Source: an uncultured Collinsella sp. (GTDB lineage Bacteria > Actinomycetota > Coriobacteriia > Coriobacteriales > Coriobacteriaceae). Taken from it: DNA of 5,955 bases. Location: positions 1-5,955 of the forward strand of contig CAAFOA010000185.1 of assembly GCA_900764415.1 (NCBI GenBank). The letters run 5' to 3'. Positions 1-5,955 of the stretch are shown here, piece by piece; within the stretch, counting starts at the first letter, position 1, and the number at the start of each line of letters is the position of its first letter. The notes below the pieces were generated by a model. That model made no database searches, was not told the DNA's origin, and worked only from the letters and a program-made list of their open reading frames with translations. A program made the position numbers and the translations under genes.

Positions 1-413
1 AAGAGACAGGTACGTAGCGATAACAAGGTGGCGGCAACTGAAAGGATGGCGGTCAGTAGAAGCGTTCGGGCGGTGAGCGCGTCGGCGCGTAGGTCCGCGA
101 CGAGTGCGAAGACAAAGGCGACGCCAATGCCCAACGCGACCCAAACGTGTTCACGGCGCACGCGCCGCGCGATGTCATAGAGGGCGAGAGGCGCAAACGG
201 CACAAACGGCGGCGCAAAGACGGCCGCGATGATGTAAGCGTAACTCGCGGCCTTGCTTACACGGCGTGTGCGTTCCCCCTGTGCGACCTCGGCCAGCGAG
301 GTGGCGATAACGCCAAGGCAAAACGCCGCGACCAGGCGAGCGTCCACAGCAAGGCCCGTGGCGGCCGCAATGCAGCACGCCAGTACAATCGATTTGTCGA
401 AAAGCCTGTTCAT
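1..413 (-). CDS. Partial multi-pass membrane protein, probable sensor histidine kinase N-terminus (cut by left edge)
   Basis: Reading the - strand from the ATG at 413-411 gives 137 open codons with no stop before the window edge, so the C-terminal part lies outside. The protein begins MNRLFDKSIVLACC. Hydrophobic stretches lie near residues 8-23, 27-41, 58-77, 91-106 and 118-134, separated by short basic loops (GERTRRVSK; ARRVRREH), the pattern of a small multi-helix membrane sensor. No catalytic domain is visible in this part. The reading frame stays open upstream of 413 but shows no other ATG, GTG or TTG with a suitable ribosome site. The start has no Shine-Dalgarno sequence and sits six bases after a TACAAT box, which fits a leaderless mRNA. 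Divergent placement beside an ABC exporter operon suggests the sensor of a two-component system controlling it, as for LnrJ or BceS-like kinases; this is inference. It could instead be an unrelated integral membrane protein. Confidence 0.72.
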   Translation of the reverse strand, partial: MNRLFDKSIVLACCIAAATGLAVDARLVAAFCLGVIATSLAEVAQGERTRRVSKAASYAYIIAAVFAPPFVPFAPLALYDIARRVRREHVWVALGIGVAFVFALVADLRADALTARTLLLTAILSVAATLLSLRTCL

Positions 414-419
414 ACGGGT

Positions 420-425
420 ATTGTA
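420..425 (-). promoter_or_regulatory. Candidate -10 box for a leaderless start of the - strand gene
   Basis: On the - strand the hexamer TACAAT (five of six matches to TATAAT) is followed by six bases and then the ATG of the divergent membrane protein gene. A transcript starting at the usual distance from this box would begin at or next to the A of the ATG. No recognisable -35 hexamer lies 16-19 bases upstream; that position falls at the edge of the GTAGGC/GCCTAC inverted repeat, so activator dependence is possible. Leaderless mRNAs are common in several actinobacteria. This is a motif match only. Confidence 0.35.
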
Positions 426-443
426 CGCGATGCTGCGCGCGGG

Positions 444-458
444 GTAGGCGCCGCCTAC
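444..458. promoter_or_regulatory. Short inverted repeat in the divergent promoter region (candidate operator)
   Basis: GTAGGC (444-449), a three-base spacer GCC, and GCCTAC (453-458) form a perfect 6-base inverted repeat. It lies just upstream of the candidate -10 box of the - strand gene, where a -35 element or an activator site would be expected. A response regulator site shared by the sensor gene and the transporter operon is one possibility. In DNA this GC-rich, short palindromes also arise by chance. Confidence 0.25.
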
Positions 459-527
459 GCAACCGTGACATTCCTCCCGTGCGGCAAAGCGGGGCGCCGG
501 CGGGCCACGCGACCAAGCCCCGCACTC

Positions 528-541
528 GTGACAAAGCTCAC
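528..541. promoter_or_regulatory. CRP/FNR-type half-site pair GTGA-N6-TCAC upstream of the ABC operon
   Basis: GTGA (528-531), six bases, then TCAC (538-541) reproduce the core symmetry of binding sites of the CRP/FNR regulator family. The outer bases (C and T) do not complete the TGTGA/TCACA consensus. The centre is about 75 bases before the ATG at 610. If the weak GATGAT (565-570) serves as the -10 box, the centre would be about 42 bases upstream of the start of transcription, close to a class II activator position. No good -35 hexamer is present. The site is unproven and no regulator gene is in view. Confidence 0.3.
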
Positions 542-609
542 TGGCGCGCGCCGGCGGCTCCTGCGATGATGCAATCGTACCGGGCCGCAATCAACAGGAG
601 GGCCGCCTC

Positions 610-1548
610 ATGACAGACATCGTCCACGTCGAAAACCTCGTCAAGCGCTATGACGACCTTATTGCGCTCGACCACTTTAACCTGAGCATCGCCCGCGGCG
701 AGATCTTTGGCCTGCTGGGCCCCAACGGCTCGGGCAAGACCACGTCCATCAACTGCATTTTGCAGCTGCTCACCTACGACAAAGGCACCATCGAGCTGTT
801 CGGCGAGCCCATGACACCCGCCCGCTACGACCTCAAGCGCCGCATCGGCGTGGTGCCGCAGCAGGTGGCGGTATTCGACGAGCTCACGGTGCGCGAGAAC
901 ATCGACTATTTCTGCAGCCTCTACGTTAACGACCGCAAGCGCCGCCGTGCGCTGGTGGACGAGGCGATCGACTTTGTCGGCCTGGGCGACTTTACCAAGT
1001 TCCGCCCCGGCAAGCTCTCGGGCGGCCTGGCGCGTCGCCTCAACATTGCCTGCGGCATCGCGCACAAGCCCGAGCTCATCTTCTTCGACGAGCCCACGGT
1101 GGCGGTCGACCCGCAGAGCCGCAACGCCATCCTGGAGGGCATCTGCCGCCTGCGCGACGAGGGCGCCACGGTGGTGTATACCAGCCATTACATGGAGGAA
1201 GTCGAGCAGATCTGCAGCCGCATTATGATCATGGACGGCGGCCGCGTGCTGGCGCAGGGCACCAACGACGAGCTCAAGCGCATGATTCAGATGGGCGAGC
1301 GCGTGACCGTCGAGGTGGGCACCGTCGAGCCCGCCACAGTCGAGCGGCTGCGCGCCCTCGAGCACGTGCTTTCGGTCGAGCTGTCCGGCGGCGAGCTCAT
1401 CTGTACCTGCGAAGCGAGCCCGCACAACCTGGTCGACATCCTCGACACGTTGCGCGCTGCCGACGTGGCACTCGGCCGCGTGTGGAGCGAGCCACCGACC
1501 CTCAACGACGTGTTCCTCGAGATCACCGGCCGCGAGCTGCGCGACTAG
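610..1548 (+). CDS. ABC-2-type exporter ATP-binding protein (DrrA/NatA/LnrL-like)
   Basis: This 312-residue protein is the cytoplasmic ATPase of an ABC exporter and would power the two permeases encoded next. Visible motifs in order are Walker A GPNGSGKTT (37-45), Q-loop around Q84-Q85, signature LSGGL (136-140), Walker B LIFFDE with catalytic E161, D-loop AVDP (165-168) and switch histidine H193 in TSHYMEE. All catalytic residues are intact. The L at the last signature position is normal for the DrrA/NatA group, which often has LSGGM or LSGGL followed by basic residues. About 80 C-terminal residues after the nucleotide-binding domain resemble the extra accessory domain found on many drug-exporter ATPases. 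The start is well supported: AGGAGGG at 596-602 lies seven bases before the ATG. It is the first gene of a three-gene operon; the next gene starts nine bases after the stop. The substrate is unknown; antibiotic or lipid export is inferred from family and layout. Confidence 0.95.
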   Translation: MTDIVHVENLVKRYDDLIALDHFNLSIARGEIFGLLGPNGSGKTTSINCILQLLTYDKGTIELFGEPMTPARYDLKRRIGVVPQQVAVFDELTVRENIDYFCSLYVNDRKRRRALVDEAIDFVGLGDFTKFRPGKLSGGLARRLNIACGIAHKPELIFFDEPTVAVDPQSRNAILEGICRLRDEGATVVYTSHYMEEVEQICSRIMIMDGGRVLAQGTNDELKRMIQMGERVTVEVGTVEPATVERLRALEHVLSVELSGGELICTCEASPHNLVDILDTLRAADVALGRVWSEPPTLNDVFLEITGRELRD

Positions 1549-1557
1549 GGGGCAGCC

Positions 1558-2745
1558 ATGTTCAACACCATCATCACCACGGTCAAGACGCTGCTGCGTC
1601 GACCGAGCACGTGGGTCTGGGGCGCTCTCTTTCCCATCGCACTTTCCACGATGTTCATGTTTATGTTTGCGAATCTGAGCTCCGACGGCACGGTCGACCC
1701 GGTGCCGGTGGCCGTCGTAGCGGATGAGGCTTGGGATGCCTCGACCTTTAAGAGCGTGGCAACGTCGCTTGCCAAGGAAGGCGACGATCGGCTGCTCGAG
1801 ATCCACGAGTGCGACGACGCGGCCTCCGCCCGCAAGGCGCTCAAGGCCGGCGAGGTCGCGGGCATCTATACGGTCGACGCTGCGGGCACGCCCAAGCTCA
1901 CGCTGCTTTCGAGCTATGGCAGCTCACGTGCGTCGTCGGTGCTCACCGACCGCAGCATTCTGGAGACGGTGGCAAGCTCGTATACACAAAATGCCGAGCT
2001 CATGCGCCAGATTTCCCAGGACAACCCGGCGGCGCTCGCCGACCCGGAGGCGGTTGCGCGCGCCCTGTCGCTCGAGGGCGGAACCCGCCGCGTAAGCCTG
2101 ACGCGCACCACGCCCGACGGCACGGTCATCTACTATTACGCGCTCTTTGGCCTGGTCGCGATGATGTCTGCCGAGTTTGCCGCCTTGAGCGTCGTCGATT
2201 TACAACCCAATCTGTCGGGCCTTGGCGCGCGCCGCTGCGTGGGCGGCCTTTCCAAGACGGCGTCGCTGGCCGGCATCTTTGTGGGCTCGTGGCTGGTTTC
2301 CTTTGCCTCGATGACGATCGCGATCGGCTACGTGCGCCTGGTCGTGGGCGTCGACTTTGGCGGGCGCGAGGGGCTGTGTCTGGCGGGCGGTGCCGCTTCC
2401 GCGCTTGCCGCCACGGGCCTGGGGCTCTTTGTGGGCACGCTTCCCGTTAAGGGCGGCAAGGCGTCCAAGTCGGGCATCCTCACGGGCTTTGCCACCACGT
2501 GCGCCCTGTTCGCAGGTCTCTACGGCGAGCCGGCGATGGCGCTTGCCGACGACGTCGCCCGCGCCTGCCCGGCCGAGTGCTGGCTCAATCCCGTCAAGCT
2601 TATCTGCGACATGTTCAACCGTCTGTATTTCTTTGAGGACCTGGGCCCCTTTGCCGTTCGCGCCGGTGCGCTGGTCCTTATGGCGTTGCTGTTCGTTGCC
2701 GCCGCCACGCTGATCTTTGGAAGGAGCCGCTATGAGCACCTTTAA
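1558..2745 (+). CDS. ABC-2-type transporter permease, first subunit
   Basis: This 395-residue integral membrane protein has the classic long ABC-2 permease layout. There is one helix near residues 20-40 after a basic start (LLRRPSTW), a large extracytoplasmic domain at about 41-189, then about five helices near 190-212, 235-260, 272-294, 305-322 and 365-387, ending in a basic tail (GRSRYEHL). It should pair with the upstream ATPase and the following permease to form an exporter. The ATG follows GGGGG (1548-1552) by five bases, and that ribosome site overlaps the stop codon of the ATPase gene, so the genes are probably translated together. The last 14 bases overlap the next gene in another frame. 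Weak similarity to the next protein in layout rather than in obvious sequence suggests a heterodimer. No substrate-specific motif is recognised. Confidence 0.92.
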   Translation: MFNTIITTVKTLLRRPSTWVWGALFPIALSTMFMFMFANLSSDGTVDPVPVAVVADEAWDASTFKSVATSLAKEGDDRLLEIHECDDAASARKALKAGEVAGIYTVDAAGTPKLTLLSSYGSSRASSVLTDRSILETVASSYTQNAELMRQISQDNPAALADPEAVARALSLEGGTRRVSLTRTTPDGTVIYYYALFGLVAMMSAEFAALSVVDLQPNLSGLGARRCVGGLSKTASLAGIFVGSWLVSFASMTIAIGYVRLVVGVDFGGREGLCLAGGAASALAATGLGLFVGTLPVKGGKASKSGILTGFATTCALFAGLYGEPAMALADDVARACPAECWLNPVKLICDMFNRLYFFEDLGPFAVRAGALVLMALLFVAAATLIFGRSRYEHL

Positions 2746-3937
2746 GACCGCGCTTCGCATGGCGCTGGCGCACCCGTTCTACCTGCTCATCTATACGGTG
2801 TTCATCTCGCTCATGGGCGTATTCATCGCGGCATCGGTGAGCTGGAACTCGTCGCAGCTCACCGAGTACAAGCCCTACGATGCCAACGTGATCGTGGTCG
2901 ACCGCGACGACAGCGACCTTTCGCGTGCGCTTACCAAGCATTTGGGTTCTCGTTTTGAGCTGGTCACGGGCGTCGGCGGCGACACCTACGACCTTGCGGA
3001 CGCGCTATCCAAGAGCAACAGCGCCAAAGGTAGCGCCGACTGCGTGTTCTTTATCCCGGAGGGGTTTGAGGGCGACCTTGTTGCAGCCGCCCGCGCGGGG
3101 GAGTCTCTGCCCAAGCTCGATGTGACCTACGGCGCCGGCACCATGGCGGCAGCGCTTTCGTCTGCCGAGGCCTCGCGCTGGATCTCGCTCGCGGGTGCTG
3201 CGGCGGCCCTAGAGCCCGCCGCCTCTAATGGTGACGTCGCCAAGGCTGCCGAGCATGCGGCCGCGAAGCGCGCCAAGGTCGAGATCGAGCAGGTCAAGGT
3301 CGACTCGACGGCCGCCGTCACGCTCGAGTCGTACTTCAACTTTGGTGCGTACGCGATTATCTCGTCGGTCATCGTGTCGGTGGGGCTGGTGTTTTCGGGC
3401 ATGAACGAGCCCGAGCGCGTGCGCCGCATGGAGGCCGGCCCGGTCTCCGAGCGCCAGCGTTCGCTCGCCGTGTTCGCGGCTGCCGCGGTGCTCACCGTCT
3501 GCATTTGGCTCGTGTCGAGCATGATGGGCGTCGTGGGCTTTGCCGGCGCGGTTGCCGAAGTCGGCGTGGGCCGTGTGTGCCTGGCGCTGGCGGCGACGTT
3601 TGCGCTGGCGTGCACGCCGCTGGCCGTTGGCTTTACGCTTTCGAGCCTGGGTGCGCGCGAGGAGCTGCTCAACGGCGTGGGCAACCTGCTCGGCATGCTC
3701 ATGACGTTTTTGGGCGGCGCCTGGATGCCGCTGTCGCTGATGGGCCCAGCCGTGCAGACGGTGGCGCACTTTGTGCCGACATATTGGGTGAACGACGCGA
3801 TCGGCAAGGCGCTCGCCGCGGACCTGACGTCCACCGTGCTGGGCGACATCGCCTGCGATCTGGGCGTCACGGCACTCTTTGCCGTGGCCATCGCCGCCGT
3901 AGGCCTAGCCCTCGCACGCACCAAATCCCACGCCTAG
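2732..3937 (+). CDS. ABC-2-type transporter permease, second subunit
   Basis: This 401-residue membrane protein is built like its upstream neighbour. It has an N-terminal helix near residues 14-36, an alanine-rich extracytoplasmic domain at about 37-200, and helices near 201-222, 243-268, 281-304, 313-336 and 375-395. A FLGGAWMPLSLM segment (326-337) and the following HFVPTYWVND (346-355) match the conserved C-terminal region of ABC-2 permeases, where a P-x-x-x-x-P pattern precedes the last helix. The start chosen is the ATG at 2732: AAGGAG (2721-2726) lies five bases before it and the protein then begins MSTFKTALRM. A TTG at 2717 would add five residues but lies in front of that ribosome site and is less likely. 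The gene starts inside the end of the previous permease (14-base overlap), typical of translational coupling and of subunits made in equal amounts. It is the last gene of the operon. Confidence 0.93.
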   Translation: MSTFKTALRMALAHPFYLLIYTVFISLMGVFIAASVSWNSSQLTEYKPYDANVIVVDRDDSDLSRALTKHLGSRFELVTGVGGDTYDLADALSKSNSAKGSADCVFFIPEGFEGDLVAAARAGESLPKLDVTYGAGTMAAALSSAEASRWISLAGAAAALEPAASNGDVAKAAEHAAAKRAKVEIEQVKVDSTAAVTLESYFNFGAYAIISSVIVSVGLVFSGMNEPERVRRMEAGPVSERQRSLAVFAAAAVLTVCIWLVSSMMGVVGFAGAVAEVGVGRVCLALAATFALACTPLAVGFTLSSLGAREELLNGVGNLLGMLMTFLGGAWMPLSLMGPAVQTVAHFVPTYWVNDAIGKALAADLTSTVLGDIACDLGVTALFAVAIAAVGLALARTKSHA

Positions 3938-3941
3938 CCAC

Positions 3942-3953
3942 CTAGTCATTGGG
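3942..3953 (+). repeat. Left arm of 12-base inverted repeat bounding the array
   Basis: CTAGTCATTGGG here is the exact reverse complement of CCCAATGACTAG at 4158-4169. The two arms enclose all seven repeat cores, giving a unit of about 228 bases. The left arm begins four bases after the stop codon of the upstream permease gene. Confidence 0.7.
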
Positions 3954-4021
3954 TACTCATTGGGGACAGACTTAAACGACCAAGAGTGGTCATTGGGGAC
4001 AGACTTAATCGACTAGTCATC

Positions 4022-4078
4022 GGGGACAGTCTTTGCCGAACCGCCGGCTTGCCGGTCGGGTTGCCAAGGACTGTCCCC
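4022..4078 (+). repeat. Long hairpin at the centre of the repeat array
   Basis: GGGGACAGTCTTT (4022-4034) and AAGGACTGTCCCC (4066-4078) can pair over 13 positions with a single G-T wobble. The 31-base loop contains a second small stem CCGG-CTTG-CCGG. It could fold in RNA and slow or end transcription after the first operon. No run of T follows the right arm (it is followed by AACTGCC), so it is not a standard intrinsic terminator. It arises from two oppositely oriented repeat copies. Confidence 0.7.
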
Positions 4079-4157
4079 AACTGCCGGTAGGAAAGGAACG
4101 TCCCCAACTGCCGGGCGGCGAAAGAGTGTCCCCAGCGACTAGTCATTTAAGAACGTC

Positions 4158-4169
4158 CCCAATGACTAG
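4158..4169 (-). repeat. Right arm of 12-base inverted repeat bounding the array
   Basis: CCCAATGACTAG pairs exactly with 3942-3953. Beyond it the base composition changes to an AT-richer leader (about 4171-4240) with no further GGGGAC cores, which marks the end of the array. Confidence 0.7.
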
Positions 4170-4215
4170 TCTGAAATAAATCCCAGGCCTCGCTCCAAAA
4201 TAGTTCGCCAAGGTT

Positions 4216-4236
4216 TACTATTATGCTCATAAAGTA
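4216..4236. promoter_or_regulatory. Palindrome and candidate -10 region upstream of the second ABC operon
   Basis: TTATG (4221-4225), CT, CATAA (4228-4232) is a perfect 5-base inverted repeat. It is extended outward by TACT (4216-4219) and AGTA (4233-4236) if one extra A at 4220 is allowed. The AT-rich hexamer TATTAT (4219-4224) within it resembles a -10 box and would start transcription about 30 bases before the ATG at 4263. A repressor of the TetR, PadR or MarR type bound here would block the promoter. No clear -35 box is seen and no regulator gene is in view, so the assignment is tentative. Confidence 0.35.
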
Positions 4237-4262
4237 GCACGGGGCTAACAATGGGGGATAGC

Positions 4263-4976
<714 letters not shown>

Positions 4977-4984
4977 GCGGCGCC

Positions 4985-5955
4985 ATGACACCTCTCGCAA
5001 AACGTCTCCCGCGCGAGCTGCGCCGCAATATCGGCAAGTACCTGGGCATCTTTTTGCTTATGTGCGGAAGCATCGCCCTTACCTCGGGCTTTTTGCTCGC
5101 GGCCCACTCCATCGGCTGCCTCATCGACGGCATGCGCGACGAGTACATCATCGAAGACGGCCGCGTGACCACCTCCTTCGAGGCTACCGACAATCAACTC
5201 AAAGCAGCCGAGGGCGCAGCTGACGATGCCGGCGGCGTCACGCTCTACAAGAATTTCTCCATCGACGCGATCATCAAAAAGACCTCCGGCGACGACGGCA
5301 CCAAGCGCACGCTGCGCACCTATGCGCACCGCACCAAGGTCGATATCGCGTCCTACTGTGAGGGCAAGGAGCCCAAGACGGACGATGAGGTGGCAATCGA
5401 CCGTGTCTTCGCCACCAACAACGACCTCGCCGTGGGCGATAAAATCGAGCTTGAGGGCCGCACCTACACCATCTGCGGCATCATGACCCAGCCCGATAGC
5501 CAGGCGCTGTTCCTCAACAATTCGGACTTTACGGTGAACACCATCACGTACGGCGTGGCCGAGGTCACCGATGCCGGTTTTGCCGCGCTCGAGGACGCCG
5601 GTGGCGCGCCTGCCTACACCTACTCCTTTACCTTTACCGATCGCGACCTCCCCACCGCGGATCGCATCGATGCGGAGCAGGATATGGTCGAGGCGCTGAC
5701 CGATGCCGATGCGCGCGTTGACGATCTTATCGATGCCGATTCCAATCAGGGCATTGGTTATGCGCGCGACGACGTGGACGGCGACTCTATGATGTGGATG
5801 ACGCTGCTCGACATCATCATCGTGATCATGGCGTTCGTCTTTGTGGTCCTTACCGACGCCACCATCGAGGAGGAGAGCGCCATCATCGGCACGCTGCTCG
5901 CCAGCGGCTATCGTCGACGCGAGATCGTGCTGCACTACCTCGCGCTTCCCGCTAT
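4985..5955 (+). CDS. FtsX/MacB-type ABC transporter permease, partial (cut by right edge)
   Basis: Reading from ATG 4985 gives 323 residues with no stop before the window ends. The protein begins MTPLAKRLPRELRRNIGKYL and has a first membrane helix at about 20-45. A large extracytoplasmic domain of roughly 220 residues (about 46-267) follows, resembling a MacB periplasmic core domain. A second helix lies near 270-290. After it comes ATIEEESAIIGTLLASGYRR (292-311), the conserved cytoplasmic coupling segment of FtsX-domain permeases, usually written as E-R-x-E-I-G-x-L-x-A-x-G. It should pair with the MacB/LolD-type ATPase encoded just upstream. The ribosome site AGGCGG (4975-4980) lies four bases before the ATG and overlaps the ATPase stop codon. 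The missing part should contain at least two more helices, and perhaps a second FtsX domain as in large Gram-positive permeases. These permeases generally act by coupling ATP hydrolysis to movement of the external domain rather than by a classical channel. Confidence 0.92.
   Translation, partial: MTPLAKRLPRELRRNIGKYLGIFLLMCGSIALTSGFLLAAHSIGCLIDGMRDEYIIEDGRVTTSFEATDNQLKAAEGAADDAGGVTLYKNFSIDAIIKKTSGDDGTKRTLRTYAHRTKVDIASYCEGKEPKTDDEVAIDRVFATNNDLAVGDKIELEGRTYTICGIMTQPDSQALFLNNSDFTVNTITYGVAEVTDAGFAALEDAGGAPAYTYSFTFTDRDLPTADRIDAEQDMVEALTDADARVDDLIDADSNQGIGYARDDVDGDSMMWMTLLDIIIVIMAFVFVVLTDATIEEESAIIGTLLASGYRRREIVLHYLALPA

Larger units (their letters stand above)
3942..4171. repeat. Array of seven GGGGAC-core repeats in converging orientation
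   Basis: Almost all of the non-coding stretch after the first operon is repeat. The invariant GGGGAC core occurs on the + strand at 3962, 3995 and 4022 and on the - strand (as GTCCCC) at 4073, 4100, 4128 and 4155. Successive cores are 33 and 27 bases apart in the first group and 27, 28 and 27 in the second. Read in the same direction, the shared pattern is GGGGACRNWCYTW, usually preceded by TT. Two + copies share TCATTGGGGACAGACTTAA (3957-3975 and 3990-4008), and two - copies share GTCCCCAACTGCCGG (4073-4087 and 4100-4114). The palindrome GACTAGTC recurs at 4011, 4137 and 4164. A degenerate TCATTGGG (3946-3953) may be an eighth, broken copy. It may be a REP/REPIN-like or miniature mobile element; no transposase is present in the window. 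Confidence 0.85.

Noticed and set aside
136..140. LSGGL in place of LSGGQ in the first ATPase (residue positions 136-140 of that protein)
   Set aside because: The change is usual in DrrA/NatA-like exporter ATPases, so it is not a sign of a broken or novel enzyme.
175..534. A 119-codon - strand frame, with an internal ATG at 471 directly after GGGAGGA
   Set aside because: The GGAGG touches the ATG with no usable spacing. The frame gives an arginine- and glycine-rich product and overlaps the better-supported membrane protein frame starting at 413.
538..1806. A 422-codon open frame on the - strand opposite the ATPase and first permease
   Set aside because: It lies antisense to a protein with every ABC motif intact. 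Its translation is rich in D, H, R and A with no domain or membrane pattern, as expected for the shadow of a GC-rich gene.
2200..2760. A 186-codon open frame on the - strand across the end of the first permease
   Set aside because: Polar, charged composition with no recognisable domain, antisense to membrane helices of a real gene.
3946..4146. A 66-codon open frame on the - strand within the repeat array, with repeating LSPMT-like words
   Set aside because: The repeated words come directly from the GGGGAC repeats. No ribosome site or conserved domain is seen, so it is probably not a gene.
3942..4171. CRISPR array
   Set aside because: Repeats are not uniform, change orientation midway, have spacers too short and partly conserved, and no cas gene is present.

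Overview
The window looks like chromosomal DNA from a high-GC Gram-positive bacterium. GC-rich codon choice, short intergenic gaps, GGAGG-type ribosome binding sites and the protein flavour fit an actinobacterium of the Coriobacteriia (Collinsella-like). That assignment comes from general resemblance, not from a marker gene. All complete genes are on the + strand and encode ATP-binding cassette (ABC) transport parts. No tRNA, rRNA, transposase or CRISPR array was seen.

Left part (1-609). A gene on the - strand runs off the left edge. Only its first 137 codons are present, and they encode a multi-pass membrane segment with about five hydrophobic stretches. It is divergent from the first transporter operon and is plausibly the membrane sensor part of a histidine kinase. 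The 196-base divergent region (414-609) holds a TACAAT box placed for a leaderless start of the - strand gene, a small GTAGGC/GCCTAC inverted repeat, a GTGA-N6-TCAC site of the CRP/FNR core type, and a strong ribosome binding site for the ABC operon.

Middle part (610-3937). A three-gene operon encodes a DrrA/NatA-type ATPase (312 aa) and two ABC-2-type permeases (395 and 401 aa), each with one N-terminal membrane helix, a large extracytoplasmic domain and a C-terminal membrane block. The two permease genes overlap by 14 bases. One ATPase, two different permeases of this size and a possible divergent sensor recall the Bacillus subtilis LnrJK-LnrLMN (YfiJKLMN) lipid/antibiotic-resistance cassette. 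The exported substrate cannot be read from the sequence.

Intergenic part (3938-4262). This stretch is filled mostly by seven copies of a GGGGAC-core repeat. Three are on the + strand and four are inverted and converge on them, at about 27-base spacing, bounded by a 12-base inverted repeat and centred on a long hairpin. It is followed by an AT-richer leader with an operator-like palindrome.

Right part (4263-5955). A second, unrelated transporter begins here: a MacB/LolD-type ATPase (237 aa) and the N-terminal 323 residues of an FtsX/MacB-type permease cut by the right edge. The two systems probably work independently. The first fits ABC-2-type export; the second fits the mechanotransmission class used for peptide or lipid handling and resistance.
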